Positions 19,155-29,320 of a stretch of 64,000 nucleotides of DNA are shown piece after piece. Within the stretch, counting starts at the first letter, position 1. Each line of letters opens with the position of its first letter. Location: NCBI GenBank assembly GCA_030538275.1, contig JAUNUH010000002.1, positions 124,001 through 188,000 on the forward strand, read 5' to 3'. Position numbers and translations under genes: made by a program. The notes under the pieces were generated by a model. It saw nothing but the letters and a program-made list of their open reading frames with translations, had not been told where the DNA came from and ran no database searches. The stretch is from Flavobacteriaceae bacterium (GTDB taxonomy: Bacteria > Bacteroidota > Bacteroidia > Flavobacteriales > Weeksellaceae).

Positions 19155-20729
19155 ATGAAAAGAGCTTTTACTTCTATTCTTTTCTATTTGTTTATTTCGC
19201 CATTAATTTCTCAAGAAATACTCTGGGAGAAAACCATTGGGGGTGATAAAAGTGAATTACTACATGATTTGATTCCCACGCCGGATTTTGGATTTTTAAT
19301 AGCAGGAAGTTCTTTGTCAGATAAATCAGGAAATAAAGCGCAAAATTCACAAGGCGATTTAGACTATTTTATTTGGAAAATGGATGAGAACGGAAAACAG
19401 GAATGGCAGCGTTCTTACGGCGGTTCGGGAACAGATCATTTACTAAGTCTTAAATTAACTCGCGATGGGGGCTATATTCTAGGTGGAACTTCCAATTCAC
19501 CTAAGGATGGCGACAAAAAATCGGATAGTTTTGGTAACGATGATTACTGGATAATAAAACTGAATCCAAAAGGTGAAGAGGAATGGCAAGTAACCTTAGG
19601 TGGAATGGGACAAGACATTTTATTATCAATTGAACCAACTCTCGACGATGGGTTTATTGTGGGAGGAAGTTCGGATTCGGGAAAGAGTTTAGATGAGAAT
19701 ATGTATTCTAAATCACAGGAATCCAAAGGGAGTTTAGATTTTTGGATTGTAAAATTGGATAAAAACGGTCAAATTGAATGGCAAAAAACGATTGGAGGCA
19801 GATATACAGATTTACTACGTAGTATCCTTCCTACCGAAGATGGAGGCTATATTTTAGGAGGATATTCTAATAGTCCTGTATCTGGTGATAAATCCAGTAA
19901 TTTGATTGGTGATGGAAATTATTGGATTTTAAAACTCGATAATAAAGGAGAAATCCTTTGGGATAAATCTTTTGGTGGCGATGGTGCAGATGAGTTAACA
20001 ACTATTTTACCCAGTAAAAACGGTTTTATTGTAGGGGGTAATTCGAATTCCAAGATTAGTGGAAATAAACAGGTATCTAATGTAAACGGCACAGATTTTT
20101 GGATTTTATTTTTGGACAAGGAAGGTGAAATTATCCAACAATATATTTATGATATTGGAGAAAATGACGTGCTTACATCTATCAATACAGCATCAAACGG
20201 TCATTTTCTACTATCGGGATATGCAAAATCAAAAAAGGAAAATGCATCTTTCTCTCAGGAGGATTATGTGGTCATTAAAATAGACGAAGAAGGAAATGAA
20301 ATATGGCGGAAAATCTTAGGTGGTGATGGCACAGATAGATTGCAAAATACTATACAAACACGGGATGGGGGTTATATTTTGGCCGGGGTATCTAATTCTT
20401 CAGCCGATGGTGAAAAAAATGCAAAAAATTTAGGTAGAGATGATTTTTGGATTGTGAAACTCATGGATAAAGACTCTGAGCTAAAAACGGAGGTTCAAAA
20501 ACTTGAAATTTATCCAAATCCCGCAGATGATTTTGTGAATATACTTGTTCATGAAAACTTTAAACAAGCCAATTTGAAAATATTTGATATGATGGGAGCT
20601 TTGATGTATCAGCAAACACTTAAACAAAAAATTACACCTGTGGATATTAGGCAACTTCAAACGGGTGCTTATATAATTCAAGTTCAGTTAGAAAATAAAA
20701 TGTATAACCAAAAATTGTTGAAAAAATGA
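19155..20729 (+). CDS. T9SS cargo with propeller-like repeats, first gene of the Rhs operon
   Basis: The 524-residue secreted protein has a signal peptide (residues 1-20). Seven or so repeats of about 50-60 residues follow, each with a GGY-I-LGG-SNS core, a W(I/K)-K-(L/M)D stretch and a GE-EW-(K/R)--GG stretch; they probably form a beta-propeller. The Type IX sorting tail starts at LEIYPNPADDFVNI. Its stop overlaps the ATG of the next gene by 4 bases (ATGA), so it is translationally coupled to the Rhs proteins. It could be a surface receptor or delivery partner for them; that is inference from position only. Confidence 0.88.
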   Translation: MKRAFTSILFYLFISPLISQEILWEKTIGGDKSELLHDLIPTPDFGFLIAGSSLSDKSGNKAQNSQGDLDYFIWKMDENGKQEWQRSYGGSGTDHLLSLKLTRDGGYILGGTSNSPKDGDKKSDSFGNDDYWIIKLNPKGEEEWQVTLGGMGQDILLSIEPTLDDGFIVGGSSDSGKSLDENMYSKSQESKGSLDFWIVKLDKNGQIEWQKTIGGRYTDLLRSILPTEDGGYILGGYSNSPVSGDKSSNLIGDGNYWILKLDNKGEILWDKSFGGDGADELTTILPSKNGFIVGGNSNSKISGNKQVSNVNGTDFWILFLDKEGEIIQQYIYDIGENDVLTSINTASNGHFLLSGYAKSKKENASFSQEDYVVIKIDEEGNEIWRKILGGDGTDRLQNTIQTRDGGYILAGVSNSSADGEKNAKNLGRDDFWIVKLMDKDSELKTEVQKLEIYPNPADDFVNILVHENFKQANLKIFDMMGALMYQQTLKQKITPVDIRQLQTGAYIIQVQLENKMYNQKLLKK

Positions 20730-23700
20730 GAAGAACTTTTATTGTATTATTTATCGTTTGTAAATATTTTTCCTTTGGTCAAGAGGAATTTACTCCAAAC
20801 TTTTTTCCATCAGCACCAACTTTAAGTAAATTTGAAATATATGGTAACGAGAATATAGATCTGTTTAATGGTTCTCATAAAATTAATATTCCATTTTATA
20901 AATATAAAAATAAAGTTTTGGACATTCCAATAACATTAAACTATACATCGAATGGAATTAAGGTTGATGAAATGGAATCAATTTTGGGATTAGTCTGGAA
21001 TTTGAATTCTTTTGGTAGTATAAACAGATTAATAAAGGATATTGGTGATGAAGATATGAATGGATATGAAAGTTATGGTTATAATTTGTCTAATATTAGT
21101 CTACCACAGTCTCTGGATCCATTTACTTTAGAATTTATACAGCTTTTAGTTGATGGAGAAGTTGATTCCGAATCAGATATTTTTTCTTATAACACAATTA
21201 GTCATAATGGAAATTTTGTGATTAATAGAAGTACGGGTCGCATCATGACTTTCCCTAAAACAAATTTGAGAATAGAGGTTATCCAAAATGTTCAGAACGA
21301 ATTTGAATTTTTAATTACAGATAGCAATGGAATTCAATATTTTTTTACAGTAAAAGAAAAAAGCAGATATAGCAGTAGTGCGGATCCATTTGTTTCATAT
21401 CCGAGAATATCCTCATTATATTTAAGTAAGATTGCAAATAATGCTGACACAATTTATTTTAAGTATAAACCACTGAACTACTCATTTACAAATTCTCAAT
21501 CTCAAACTCTCAGTTATACGTATCCATTTCTTCAAGAAGGATGTGGCGATATACATTCTCAATTCAGAATAGGGCCCAAAATAAATCATTATCAAAATGT
21601 TCAAGGGTTTTTACTGGATTCAATTTACACAAATAATATAAGTGAGGGATTTGTAAAATTTGAATACATTAACAACTCTAATCATATTAAACTCCTAAAT
21701 AGAATAAATGTCTATAATAAAGATAATAACTTAATCAACTATTTTCACTTTAATTATTTTAAAAACGCCAATGACAGAGTTTTCTTAACATCCATAAACT
21801 CAAATGAAATTGTCTTATATAAATTTGAATATGAAAGCCCAAATTATTTTCCGCCCCGTTTGTCAAATAGTCAAGATCATTGGGGATATTTTAATAATAA
21901 ATCAAACACGAGATTAATTTCAAATGATTTGAGTGATTATGGATTAAATATAGATTTTAATGGTGCTAATCGAGAAGCAGATAGTTTATATACAAAAATT
22001 GGCTTATTATCTAATATAATACATCCCACAAAAGGCAGGACAAGTTATGAATATGAACCAAATTCATATTATTCTACTGTTCCGAATTATAATAATTTAG
22101 CATATTCATTTATTGCTGAATCCGGTTTTGGTGAATATAGCTCTGAAAACTATTTTGAATTTACTTCAAATACAAATCAAGAAATTTCCATTCATATTGA
22201 TTCAGATTTTGGTACTTTATGTGATGAAGAATTTGAAATACCAGGCCGACACGATGGTAGAATAAATGTTTTCAACATTACAACACAAAGGTATGTTCCA
22301 ATATATAGGTATACATTTTATGGACAAATGGTGAATATAAATAATCAATATCCCTATAGTGTACATATCGAAGATTCTGAACCCTCTCAAACATTTTTTT
22401 TCGGTGCTTCATCTTCCAATACTTATAAAATTGAAATTGCAACTAATACCTACTGTACAAAAGTATATTGTTTGGTAAATTATAAATCTCGAAATGGAAC
22501 CGTAAGGCGTAAAGTATTATCTGGTGGTGTCCGAATAAAGTCCTTGCAAAATCTATCGACTGAAGACTCACCCAATGATTATATGCGTTTTTTTTATAAA
22601 TCTATTTTTAACCCCGAACTAAATTCTATTATACCAAGTAATAAACCATATTATTTAAAAGAAACACAAAATAAATATACGTGCCCAGACAGTAACCCTA
22701 TTCGAGAAATCACAAATATCTACCGCAATATTTCATCAAGTAGTTATATAAGTCTTTTCCATCCTGAATCTAATAAATCAAGTTTTTATAAATATGTTAC
22801 CATTAGCTATGGTGATGATAGTTATAAGTATGGCGGTGATGCTTATGAATTTTTAACCTCAAATGATATGGATGCACATATCTTTTGGGGTACTGGAGTT
22901 CAAAATAAAATTATATCGAACACAGCATGGAATAATGGATTATTAAGAGAAAAAATTACATTTAATTCAGACTTTGATACCATTCGTAAAAAAGAATTTT
23001 TCTATTTACATGATGCGAGAGGAGATGAGCAAAATATTAACTTTTATACTGAAAAGAAATACGATCCAGTATTGTTATATGATTTAAACTATACTTGTAC
23101 CGAAGAAGATTTAACAAAAACTCGAACAAGAAAATATTGCTCTACAAATCACAATCATTCATGGAATTTGGTTTCAGGAAATTGTATTACAGGTAATATG
23201 CAAACTCAAGTGATACCACACCCTTGCAATGGAAAGACGGTAGGTGCAATTATAACAAATTTATCTGCTTTAAATCATGTCGAAGTTATGAAATATAAAA
23301 ACATATCTCATTGGCACTATTTAAATAAAGCAATAGAGACTGATTATTTTGAACAAGGTTCTATTGAAAAAGTCATTGATTATACCTATGAAAATTCTGA
23401 ACATTTACAAGTAACCAAAATTGAAACCTCCCTTTCAAATGATACTGTCATCCAAAAATTTTATTATCCACAAGATTTACTTGTTCAAGATATACAACCC
23501 ACGCAAATGCAACGTTTAATAAATGAAAACAGAATCGGTGAACCTATAAAATCAGAAGTATATAAAAATGAAATCACCGCAACCAATAAATTATCAGCAA
23601 AAATCACAAAATATCAGGAATTCATTGAGGGTAGTTCCAATTTACTATTACCGGTAAAAATTTATTCAAAGAAAGGTAGTGAATCAATTGAACATTTTTC

Positions 23701-24157
23701 AACCGAAGACCTCAAAATCACCTACGATAAATACGATTTAAAAGGCAACATTCTACAATATACACCCGAAAACGGAATTCCTGTAAGCATCATTTGGGGT
23801 TATAACGGTCAATATCCTATAGCCAAAATTGAAGGAATAGCTTACAATGTAATTGAAAACCTGGCAAATTCCTTGGCTTTAGCCTCTCAAAACGATGATG
23901 ATAGTTGTGTGACAGGTTGTAATGAGGCTACATTTAGAACAGCGTTGAATAATTTATTTACAATCCCAAGCTTGGCGCAAACGCTTATTACAACCTATAC
24001 CTATAATCCATTGATAGGCGTAACAAGTATAACGCCGCCTAATGGGCAAACTGCTTATTATGATTATGATGGCTTTGGCAGGTTGAAATCTATTAAAGAC
24101 CAAGACGGGAATTTGTTACAGGATATAGAATATCATTACAAAACTTCAACTCCATAG
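20726..24157 (+). CDS. Secreted Rhs-associated protein (N-terminal partner with YD repeats)
   Basis: The 1143-residue protein has a signal peptide (ends FSFG). Its N-terminal half is of the kind that precedes Rhs proteins in Bacteroidota (INIPFYKYKNKVLDIPITLNY, MESILGLVWNLNS). At the C-terminus, YD-repeat units begin (TYTYNPLIGVTSITPPNGQT, YYDYDGFGRLKSIKDQDGN). In this phylum the Rhs shell is often split over two genes, with this part first and the DUF6443/Rhs core second; the next gene starts 9 bases later. It probably forms part of the shell or surface assembly that carries the toxin. No toxin domain is seen. Confidence 0.85.
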   Translation: MRRTFIVLFIVCKYFSFGQEEFTPNFFPSAPTLSKFEIYGNENIDLFNGSHKINIPFYKYKNKVLDIPITLNYTSNGIKVDEMESILGLVWNLNSFGSINRLIKDIGDEDMNGYESYGYNLSNISLPQSLDPFTLEFIQLLVDGEVDSESDIFSYNTISHNGNFVINRSTGRIMTFPKTNLRIEVIQNVQNEFEFLITDSNGIQYFFTVKEKSRYSSSADPFVSYPRISSLYLSKIANNADTIYFKYKPLNYSFTNSQSQTLSYTYPFLQEGCGDIHSQFRIGPKINHYQNVQGFLLDSIYTNNISEGFVKFEYINNSNHIKLLNRINVYNKDNNLINYFHFNYFKNANDRVFLTSINSNEIVLYKFEYESPNYFPPRLSNSQDHWGYFNNKSNTRLISNDLSDYGLNIDFNGANREADSLYTKIGLLSNIIHPTKGRTSYEYEPNSYYSTVPNYNNLAYSFIAESGFGEYSSENYFEFTSNTNQEISIHIDSDFGTLCDEEFEIPGRHDGRINVFNITTQRYVPIYRYTFYGQMVNINNQYPYSVHIEDSEPSQTFFFGASSSNTYKIEIATNTYCTKVYCLVNYKSRNGTVRRKVLSGGVRIKSLQNLSTEDSPNDYMRFFYKSIFNPELNSIIPSNKPYYLKETQNKYTCPDSNPIREITNIYRNISSSSYISLFHPESNKSSFYKYVTISYGDDSYKYGGDAYEFLTSNDMDAHIFWGTGVQNKIISNTAWNNGLLREKITFNSDFDTIRKKEFFYLHDARGDEQNINFYTEKKYDPVLLYDLNYTCTEEDLTKTRTRKYCSTNHNHSWNLVSGNCITGNMQTQVIPHPCNGKTVGAIITNLSALNHVEVMKYKNISHWHYLNKAIETDYFEQGSIEKVIDYTYENSEHLQVTKIETSLSNDTVIQKFYYPQDLLVQDIQPTQMQRLINENRIGEPIKSEVYKNEITATNKLSAKITKYQEFIEGSSNLLLPVKIYSKKGSESIEHFSTEDLKITYDKYDLKGNILQYTPENGIPVSIIWGYNGQYPIAKIEGIAYNVIENLANSLALASQNDDDSCVTGCNEATFRTALNNLFTIPSLAQTLITTYTYNPLIGVTSITPPNGQTAYYDYDGFGRLKSIKDQDGNLLQDIEYHYKTSTP

Positions 24158-24166
24158 ACGCATGTT

Positions 24167-27100
24167 ATGAAAACGACTTTTTTCTTCTTCACTTTCGCTT
24201 TTTCAGGTATTAGTTTTTGGGTTTTCGGGCAAAGTCTAACAGAAAATTACATCAAAACAACTGAATATTTAACAGAAAATGCAAATCTGAACCAAGCGAA
24301 AATTACGGTTCAATATTTTGACGGTCTGGGTCGGCCATCACAAGTGGTAGCGCATAAACAGGCTCCGGGGCAAAAAGACATCATTACCCATATTGAATAT
24401 GACGATTATGGAAGGCAGGTTAAAGAATTTTTACCTTTTCGAGCAAACAGAGCATCCCTGAATTATGAAGGCAATGCAGGACAAGGAACGATGAATTATT
24501 ATCAGACACATTATAACACCCAGATAGCTTTCTCAGAAAAAGAACTCGAAACTTCACCGCTCAACCGTGTGCTTAAACAAGCTGCCCCAGGTAATGATTG
24601 GGCATTAAATGCAGGAAATGAAATTGAATTTGATTATCAAACAAATATGCAAAACGAAGTGATTATCTTCAGAGCGCATATTACATCTGTTAATTTTAAC
24701 ATCTACCGAACTAGTTTGCAAAAAGGATATAATGGCAAGCAATATTATACCGCCGGTCAGTTGAATAAAACTATTACCAAAGATGAAAATCATCAAAACG
24801 GTAATAACAACACCATCGAAGAATTCAAAAATAAGCAAGGACAAGTGATACTTAAAAGAACTTATGAAAATAATGAACCTCATGATACATATTATGTGTA
24901 TGATGATTTCGGGAATTTGAATTTTGTTTTACCACCCCTTGCAAATCATGAAAACATGACCATTGCCGAACTTAATAATTTAGGTTATCAATATGTTTAT
25001 GACAATAGAAACCGTTTAGCAGAGAAAAAACTCCCTGGCAAAGGTTGGGAATATATGTTATATGACAAGCAAAACCGACTTGTAGGAACACAAGATTCCA
25101 TTTTAAAAGTTCAGGGCAAATGGCTTTTTACCAAATACGACAAATTTGGTCGGGTAGCTTATACCGGAATCGTAAATTCATCAGAAAATCGTCACAATTT
25201 GCAAACCTTTTTGAATACTAATCCCACCTTCGCAACAAATAATGTAGCTCGAACGGCCAATGTAGGTTTCACAATGAATGGCTTGGCTGTATATTATCAA
25301 AGAATAAACGCCTGGCCAAGTAGTTTTACTGAAATTCTTTCTGTGAACTATTATGATAGTTATGCCAATATTACCCCAAGTAATTTAATTCCTGCTTCGG
25401 TATATGGTGAAACCATAATTTCGCAAGTACCTAATAATCAAGGCGTAACTACAAAAGGATTAAATATTGCTACATTTTTACGCATCTTGAATGAGAATAA
25501 ATGGGAAAAAATTTATACCTTTTACGACACTAAATCACGACCCGTGCGCACCCACAAAATCAATTATCTGGGCGGAAAAACCATTACCGATGTCCAACTG
25601 GACTTCCGTGGGAAGGTGCTGGAAGATAAAACCAACCACAGCAGATTAAACAATGGCGGCTGGAACATTCGAAATTTTTACACTTACGACCACGCCGAAC
25701 GCTTGCTCACCCATAAACATCAAATTGATAACGGCCTCATAGAAGTATTGGCAAATAATGAATATGACAATCTGGGGCAATTACGCATGAAAAATGTAGG
25801 CGGAAAAGAAAATTATGATATTCCGCTGCAAAGTATTGATTACAAATACAACATCCGCGGCTGGCTCACCGATATCAACAATATCGACAATCTCTATGAC
25901 CAAAAGTCATCGGAGTTTATGGATATTTGGGCGTTTAGGATTAATTATAATACACCCATAAACAGGGACAATGACGTAGAACCGCTCTACAACGGCAATA
26001 TCTCTGAAACCTATTGGCGTACCGGAAACGACAATATGGTACGTGGCTATGGCTTTACCTACGATGCGCTCAACAGGTTGAAGGCGGGAAATTACCGCAA
26101 ACCATCGGCAACGGTGTACGTTGATAATTTTAATGAAAGCCTCACCTATGACAAAAACGGAAACATCAAGAGCCTGCAACGCCGTGGCGGGTTTGATCAT
26201 CCGCTCAGTGCCGGCATGGATATAGACCTGCTCAACTACACCTATATGCACAATGGCAAGAGCAATCAATTGCTCAAGGTAACTGATGCCACAGGCTCAC
26301 ATCAGGGATTTCACAATGGTACAAGCGGCACGCAAAATGATTATACCTATGATGCCAATGGCAATATGATTAGCGACCGCAACAAAGGCATCACCCAAAT
26401 CCAATACAACCACCTGAACCTACCCACCCAAATCAACCTAAACGGATTGAACAGCGGTGAAATTACCTATGTCTATAACGCAGCCGGCGCAAAAGTGCAA
26501 AAGAAAGTAACGCAAGACAGCTACACCATTACAACAGACTATCTTGACGGTTTCCAATATGAAAACGAGCAACTGATGTTTTTTGGGCATGCAGAAGGTT
26601 ATGTGAGTTTAGCGCAAATCCCGGAATTAATGGAGGTAAAAAAACTCTCGTATGTGTACAATTATGTTGACCATCTTGGCAACATAAGACTTAGCTATAC
26701 CGAAGATCCTAAACACCCCAATGAACTGATAATTCTTGAAGAGAACAATTACTACCCGTTTGGCTTGAAACACCAAGACTACAACAAAGAATTGAAAAAA
26801 GTAGACTTCTGGAAGTACGCCGGCCTGCCGCAACAGGAGATAATTGACCATGCCGAAAAGTTTATAAGCATAGTGCCGGTGGTGAAGGGAGAGTATAAAT
26901 ATAAATTCCAAAATCAGGAGCTACAAGATGAATTAGGTTTAAATTGGTATTCGTTTAAATGGCGGAACTATATGCCTGATATTGGGCGGTTTTTTAATCC
27001 CGACCCCCTTAGTGAACAGTATGCTTATCAAAGTCATTATAACTTCTCAGAAAACAGAGTTATAGACGGTAGAGAATTAGAAGGTTTAGAATATGTATCC

Positions 27101-27787
27101 GTTCATCATTATGCTAATGGTGCTGTGTCTAAAACGGAATACTACAAAATGAGTAACAGCCAGATAAAAAGATTAGGAGGTACAACTGCGGGTATTCACA
27201 ATTCTGTTCCTTATGGTGCTGGTGGAAAAGGTATAGCACATTATTATTACAATGATGCGGGGAATAGAATTGATACAAAAACTCACTGGGAGCAACAACA
27301 AACAGGGGGAACATCTGATTTTGCATATCACGGTTTGTATTCGGGTCCGGGAAGCATCACATACGATGGAGTTGAAAAAAGCACAAATTATAATTTCGAT
27401 GCCCAACCGATAGACTATGCAGATGCCATAGCCAAACGGCACGATATGGACTATGCCGCAGCAGCTGGTGAAAATTATGCAGGTTATCTCGAAGATGTGC
27501 GGACTTTACAGGCAGATAGGGATATGGTTCAAAGAATAGACGATTTTGTAAACCCTTTTAAATCGGTTAATGGAATAGAAACACCTGTAAGAACTTCCTA
27601 TTCAACTGAAATGGACTTTTCAATGTTAGGACAAAGAGTTTTGATAAATGCACTTGCCACTTATAAGCAATGGAAAGTTGATAAGGAATTAGGGAATGAT
27701 AATCTGTATAAAGACAACAGAGAAGCATTTGGGAAAGCTCATCCTGGCACAGCTAAAATTCTTGACCAACTACCGAAAGAACAATAA
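24167..27787 (+). CDS. Complete Rhs toxin with phospholipase A2-like C-terminus
   Basis: The 1206-residue protein has a signal peptide (ends WVFG). An N-terminal DUF6443-type region (ITVQYFDGLGRPSQVV) is followed by many YD repeats and the Rhs core (VYNYVDHLGNIRLSYTE, NYYPFGLKHQ). The core ends at GRFFNPDPLSEQ and DGRELEGLE, near residue 975. The variable C-terminus carries GLYSGPGS (G1060-P-G1062) and AIAKRHDMDY (His1092, Asp1093), then DRDM. This matches the calcium loop and His-Asp dyad of parvovirus VP1-type phospholipase A2. I infer a membrane-lipid-cleaving toxin. The core is richer in GC than the tip. A lipoprotein gene, the likely immunity gene, follows 7 bases later. Confidence 0.9.
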   Translation: MKTTFFFFTFAFSGISFWVFGQSLTENYIKTTEYLTENANLNQAKITVQYFDGLGRPSQVVAHKQAPGQKDIITHIEYDDYGRQVKEFLPFRANRASLNYEGNAGQGTMNYYQTHYNTQIAFSEKELETSPLNRVLKQAAPGNDWALNAGNEIEFDYQTNMQNEVIIFRAHITSVNFNIYRTSLQKGYNGKQYYTAGQLNKTITKDENHQNGNNNTIEEFKNKQGQVILKRTYENNEPHDTYYVYDDFGNLNFVLPPLANHENMTIAELNNLGYQYVYDNRNRLAEKKLPGKGWEYMLYDKQNRLVGTQDSILKVQGKWLFTKYDKFGRVAYTGIVNSSENRHNLQTFLNTNPTFATNNVARTANVGFTMNGLAVYYQRINAWPSSFTEILSVNYYDSYANITPSNLIPASVYGETIISQVPNNQGVTTKGLNIATFLRILNENKWEKIYTFYDTKSRPVRTHKINYLGGKTITDVQLDFRGKVLEDKTNHSRLNNGGWNIRNFYTYDHAERLLTHKHQIDNGLIEVLANNEYDNLGQLRMKNVGGKENYDIPLQSIDYKYNIRGWLTDINNIDNLYDQKSSEFMDIWAFRINYNTPINRDNDVEPLYNGNISETYWRTGNDNMVRGYGFTYDALNRLKAGNYRKPSATVYVDNFNESLTYDKNGNIKSLQRRGGFDHPLSAGMDIDLLNYTYMHNGKSNQLLKVTDATGSHQGFHNGTSGTQNDYTYDANGNMISDRNKGITQIQYNHLNLPTQINLNGLNSGEITYVYNAAGAKVQKKVTQDSYTITTDYLDGFQYENEQLMFFGHAEGYVSLAQIPELMEVKKLSYVYNYVDHLGNIRLSYTEDPKHPNELIILEENNYYPFGLKHQDYNKELKKVDFWKYAGLPQQEIIDHAEKFISIVPVVKGEYKYKFQNQELQDELGLNWYSFKWRNYMPDIGRFFNPDPLSEQYAYQSHYNFSENRVIDGRELEGLEYVSVHHYANGAVSKTEYYKMSNSQIKRLGGTTAGIHNSVPYGAGGKGIAHYYYNDAGNRIDTKTHWEQQQTGGTSDFAYHGLYSGPGSITYDGVEKSTNYNFDAQPIDYADAIAKRHDMDYAAAAGENYAGYLEDVRTLQADRDMVQRIDDFVNPFKSVNGIETPVRTSYSTEMDFSMLGQRVLINALATYKQWKVDKELGNDNLYKDNREAFGKAHPGTAKILDQLPKEQ

Positions 27788-27794
27788 TTTTATT

Positions 27795-28289
27795 ATGAAA
27801 ACACTTATTACGGGTTTATTATCCGTTTTTCTTATATCCTCTTGTGCAGATTGGAAAGAAAAAGAAGTTACCATAACCAAAGATTATGTGATTAACCCCA
27901 ACTGGGAAGAAAAAAGACATAATTCTTTTGCTGTGTATAAAATGAAGCTAAAAGACAGCACTAAAACCATTGACCTGAAAGACCCTGCCGGTACGGAACT
28001 TTATCACGGATTAATAGAAGATTCAAGTTTTTCGTTTACCACTAATGTTGAATACAATGGAGAAGATTATGCCAAGCGAAAAGTGTATTTTAATAGATAT
28101 AATGATTTTTCTTGGGGAAAATTAAATGATATGCATTCAGATTACGAACAAAAAATTCTTGGAGAATTACAACCAGAAACTTGGTATTTATTGGCAGGTC
28201 TATCACAATTTAAAACGCTGTATTACATTTATCTTGACACTTCTGATAGTCTTCACGTGTACAAGGTAAGTGGAATGACTAATTATTAG
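27795..28289 (+). CDS. Lipoprotein, probable immunity protein for the PLA2-like Rhs toxin
   Basis: A 164-residue lipoprotein (MKTLITGLLSVFLISSC, Cys17). Residues such as ITKDYVINPNW, KVYFNRYNDFSW, LGELQPETWYLLAG and the VYKVSG ending recur in the protein at 31455-31952, which follows the other PLA2-like toxin. This pairing of homologous toxins with homologous neighbours is the main argument for immunity. An upstream in-frame start at 27696 lies inside the toxin gene and would hide the lipobox, so I use 27795. A terminator follows. Confidence 0.85.
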   Translation: MKTLITGLLSVFLISSCADWKEKEVTITKDYVINPNWEEKRHNSFAVYKMKLKDSTKTIDLKDPAGTELYHGLIEDSSFSFTTNVEYNGEDYAKRKVYFNRYNDFSWGKLNDMHSDYEQKILGELQPETWYLLAGLSQFKTLYYIYLDTSDSLHVYKVSGMTNY

Positions 28290-28315
28290 AAAAGGAAAAT
28301 CTTTCATAACATTAC

Positions 28316-28350
28316 AAAACCACTCCTTTTGAGAGTGGTTTTGCTTCTTT
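28316..28350 (+). terminator. Terminator of the Rhs operon
   Basis: AAAACCACTC (28316-28325) pairs with GAGTGGTTTT (28333-28342), followed by a T-rich tail. It separates the expressed operon from the cassettes downstream. Confidence 0.8.
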
Positions 28351-28384
28351 TTAAGGCACAAAATCAAAAAGTTATCAACAATCA

Positions 28385-29002
28385 GACGAAACCGCTTCAA
28401 TCCCTTTGCTGTCGGGGCTTTCCGCTGTTTTTCGCTCCCTCTTTTCCCGTTGCCCTATCCGCTTGCATTTGGGCAGTTTTTGAGAGGGCAAAAAACCCCA
28501 AAAACCAAAGCAAAAAACAGCAAAAAAAGAAGAAAAAAAGCCCCGAAAAATCAAAAATCAGAACAGCCGACAGAACCGACCCAAAAGAGCCGAAAAACAA
28601 CCGCTAAAAATCCCGAAAAAGCAAGCCAAGAAAACGAACCATAAAGGCAAAAAATAATCGCTCCAACGGAGCGAAAAAAAAGCCCCGTTTCCTGCGGAGC
28701 AGGAATAAAAAAGAAAAAGAAAAAAGCCCCGAACCGCCAAAGGCGGTAAAAAAGAAAAAGCCCCGAAAAAATTGCTCCGATTTCGGAGCAAAAAAGCCCC
28801 GAATTTTGCCGAAAATCGGCAAAAAATAGTCAAAAATTTATGCAAAATCACGTTTAAAAACAGCCAAAAACAATAACCGTCAAAATGTCCGAAATGTTAA
28901 ATTTTTCAATACTTCGCAATGATTAAAATAAAAATATATCACTGCTTTGCAGTGAAAAAAGCCCCGAAAAAAATTTGTCCGCAATTTGCGGAACAGAATA
29001 AA
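28385..29002. repeat. Low-complexity spacer with GCCCCG units and small hairpins
   Basis: Long A-runs alternate with the unit AAAAAGCCCCGA, seen about six times, and with short perfect palindromes: GCTCC-aac-GGAGC, TCCTGC-GGAGCAGGA, CCGCC-aaa-GGCGG, GCTCCGA-tt-TCGGAGC, GCCGA-aaa-TCGGC, CACTGC-ttt-GCAGTG, GTCCGCAA-TTTGCGGA. The first 90 bases run in the opposite sense (CGGGGCTTTCCGCTG) and recall the outer frame of the palindromic repeat family. Open frames here on both strands are low-complexity and not genes. The next toxin remnant starts at its right edge. Confidence 0.6.
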
Positions 29003-29320
29003 AATAATTCTTGGAGACATTTCGAAGTTCATATAAATTCTATATTAAACAATAAAATTGACTTTGATAAAACCACAGATGCATATAAAGATTTTTCACA
29101 AGGAGCTGCAAGAAATTACTTACAAAGGATGACATCTTATATAACAGATAGGCTTCCTAATATGAATCCTAATGAATTTAAGTCTAATACTAATATTCAA
29201 AATGCAATAAAATTCTTACAAAAGTCAATTGATACATATAATTCTATTTATGGAGAAAATATGAAAATGTTTGAATTTGAAAAATTAAATCAAAAAATGC
29301 ATGATGAAAGATATAAATAA
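29003..29320 (+). pseudogene. Remnant of an Rhs metallopeptidase toxin (3' end only)
   Basis: About 105 residues beginning NNSWRHFEVHINSI are closely similar to the last part of the fused toxin at 36581-37762 (WRHFQVHTNAI; the YNSIYDQKMK region; the final M(H/Y)D(E/D)R). The HExxH catalytic region and the whole Rhs core are missing, replaced by the GCCCCG spacer, so the product cannot be active. A coincidental frame continues upstream through the spacer to 28919. Its immunity-type gene is intact and overlaps its end by 20 bases, exactly as in the other copy. Confidence 0.75.

Noticed and set aside
26627..26911. Minus-strand ORFs repeated opposite each Rhs core (REFFYLH ends)
   Set aside because: They recur only because the core DNA is repeated; they are antisense shadows without starts or known domains.
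28620..28830. CRISPR-like alternation of repeats and spacers
   Set aside because: Units are too short and unequal, the hairpins differ each time, and no cas genes are near.
28397..28851. Lys/Pro-rich and Phe-rich ORFs on both strands
   Set aside because: They follow from the A-run and GCCCCG repeat spacer; extreme composition, no start context, no similarity.
28919..29002. N-terminal part of the open frame before the metallopeptidase remnant
   Set aside because: Runs through the hairpin spacer (CACTGCTTTGCAGTG) and has no match in the homologous toxin; only the part from 29003 is real.
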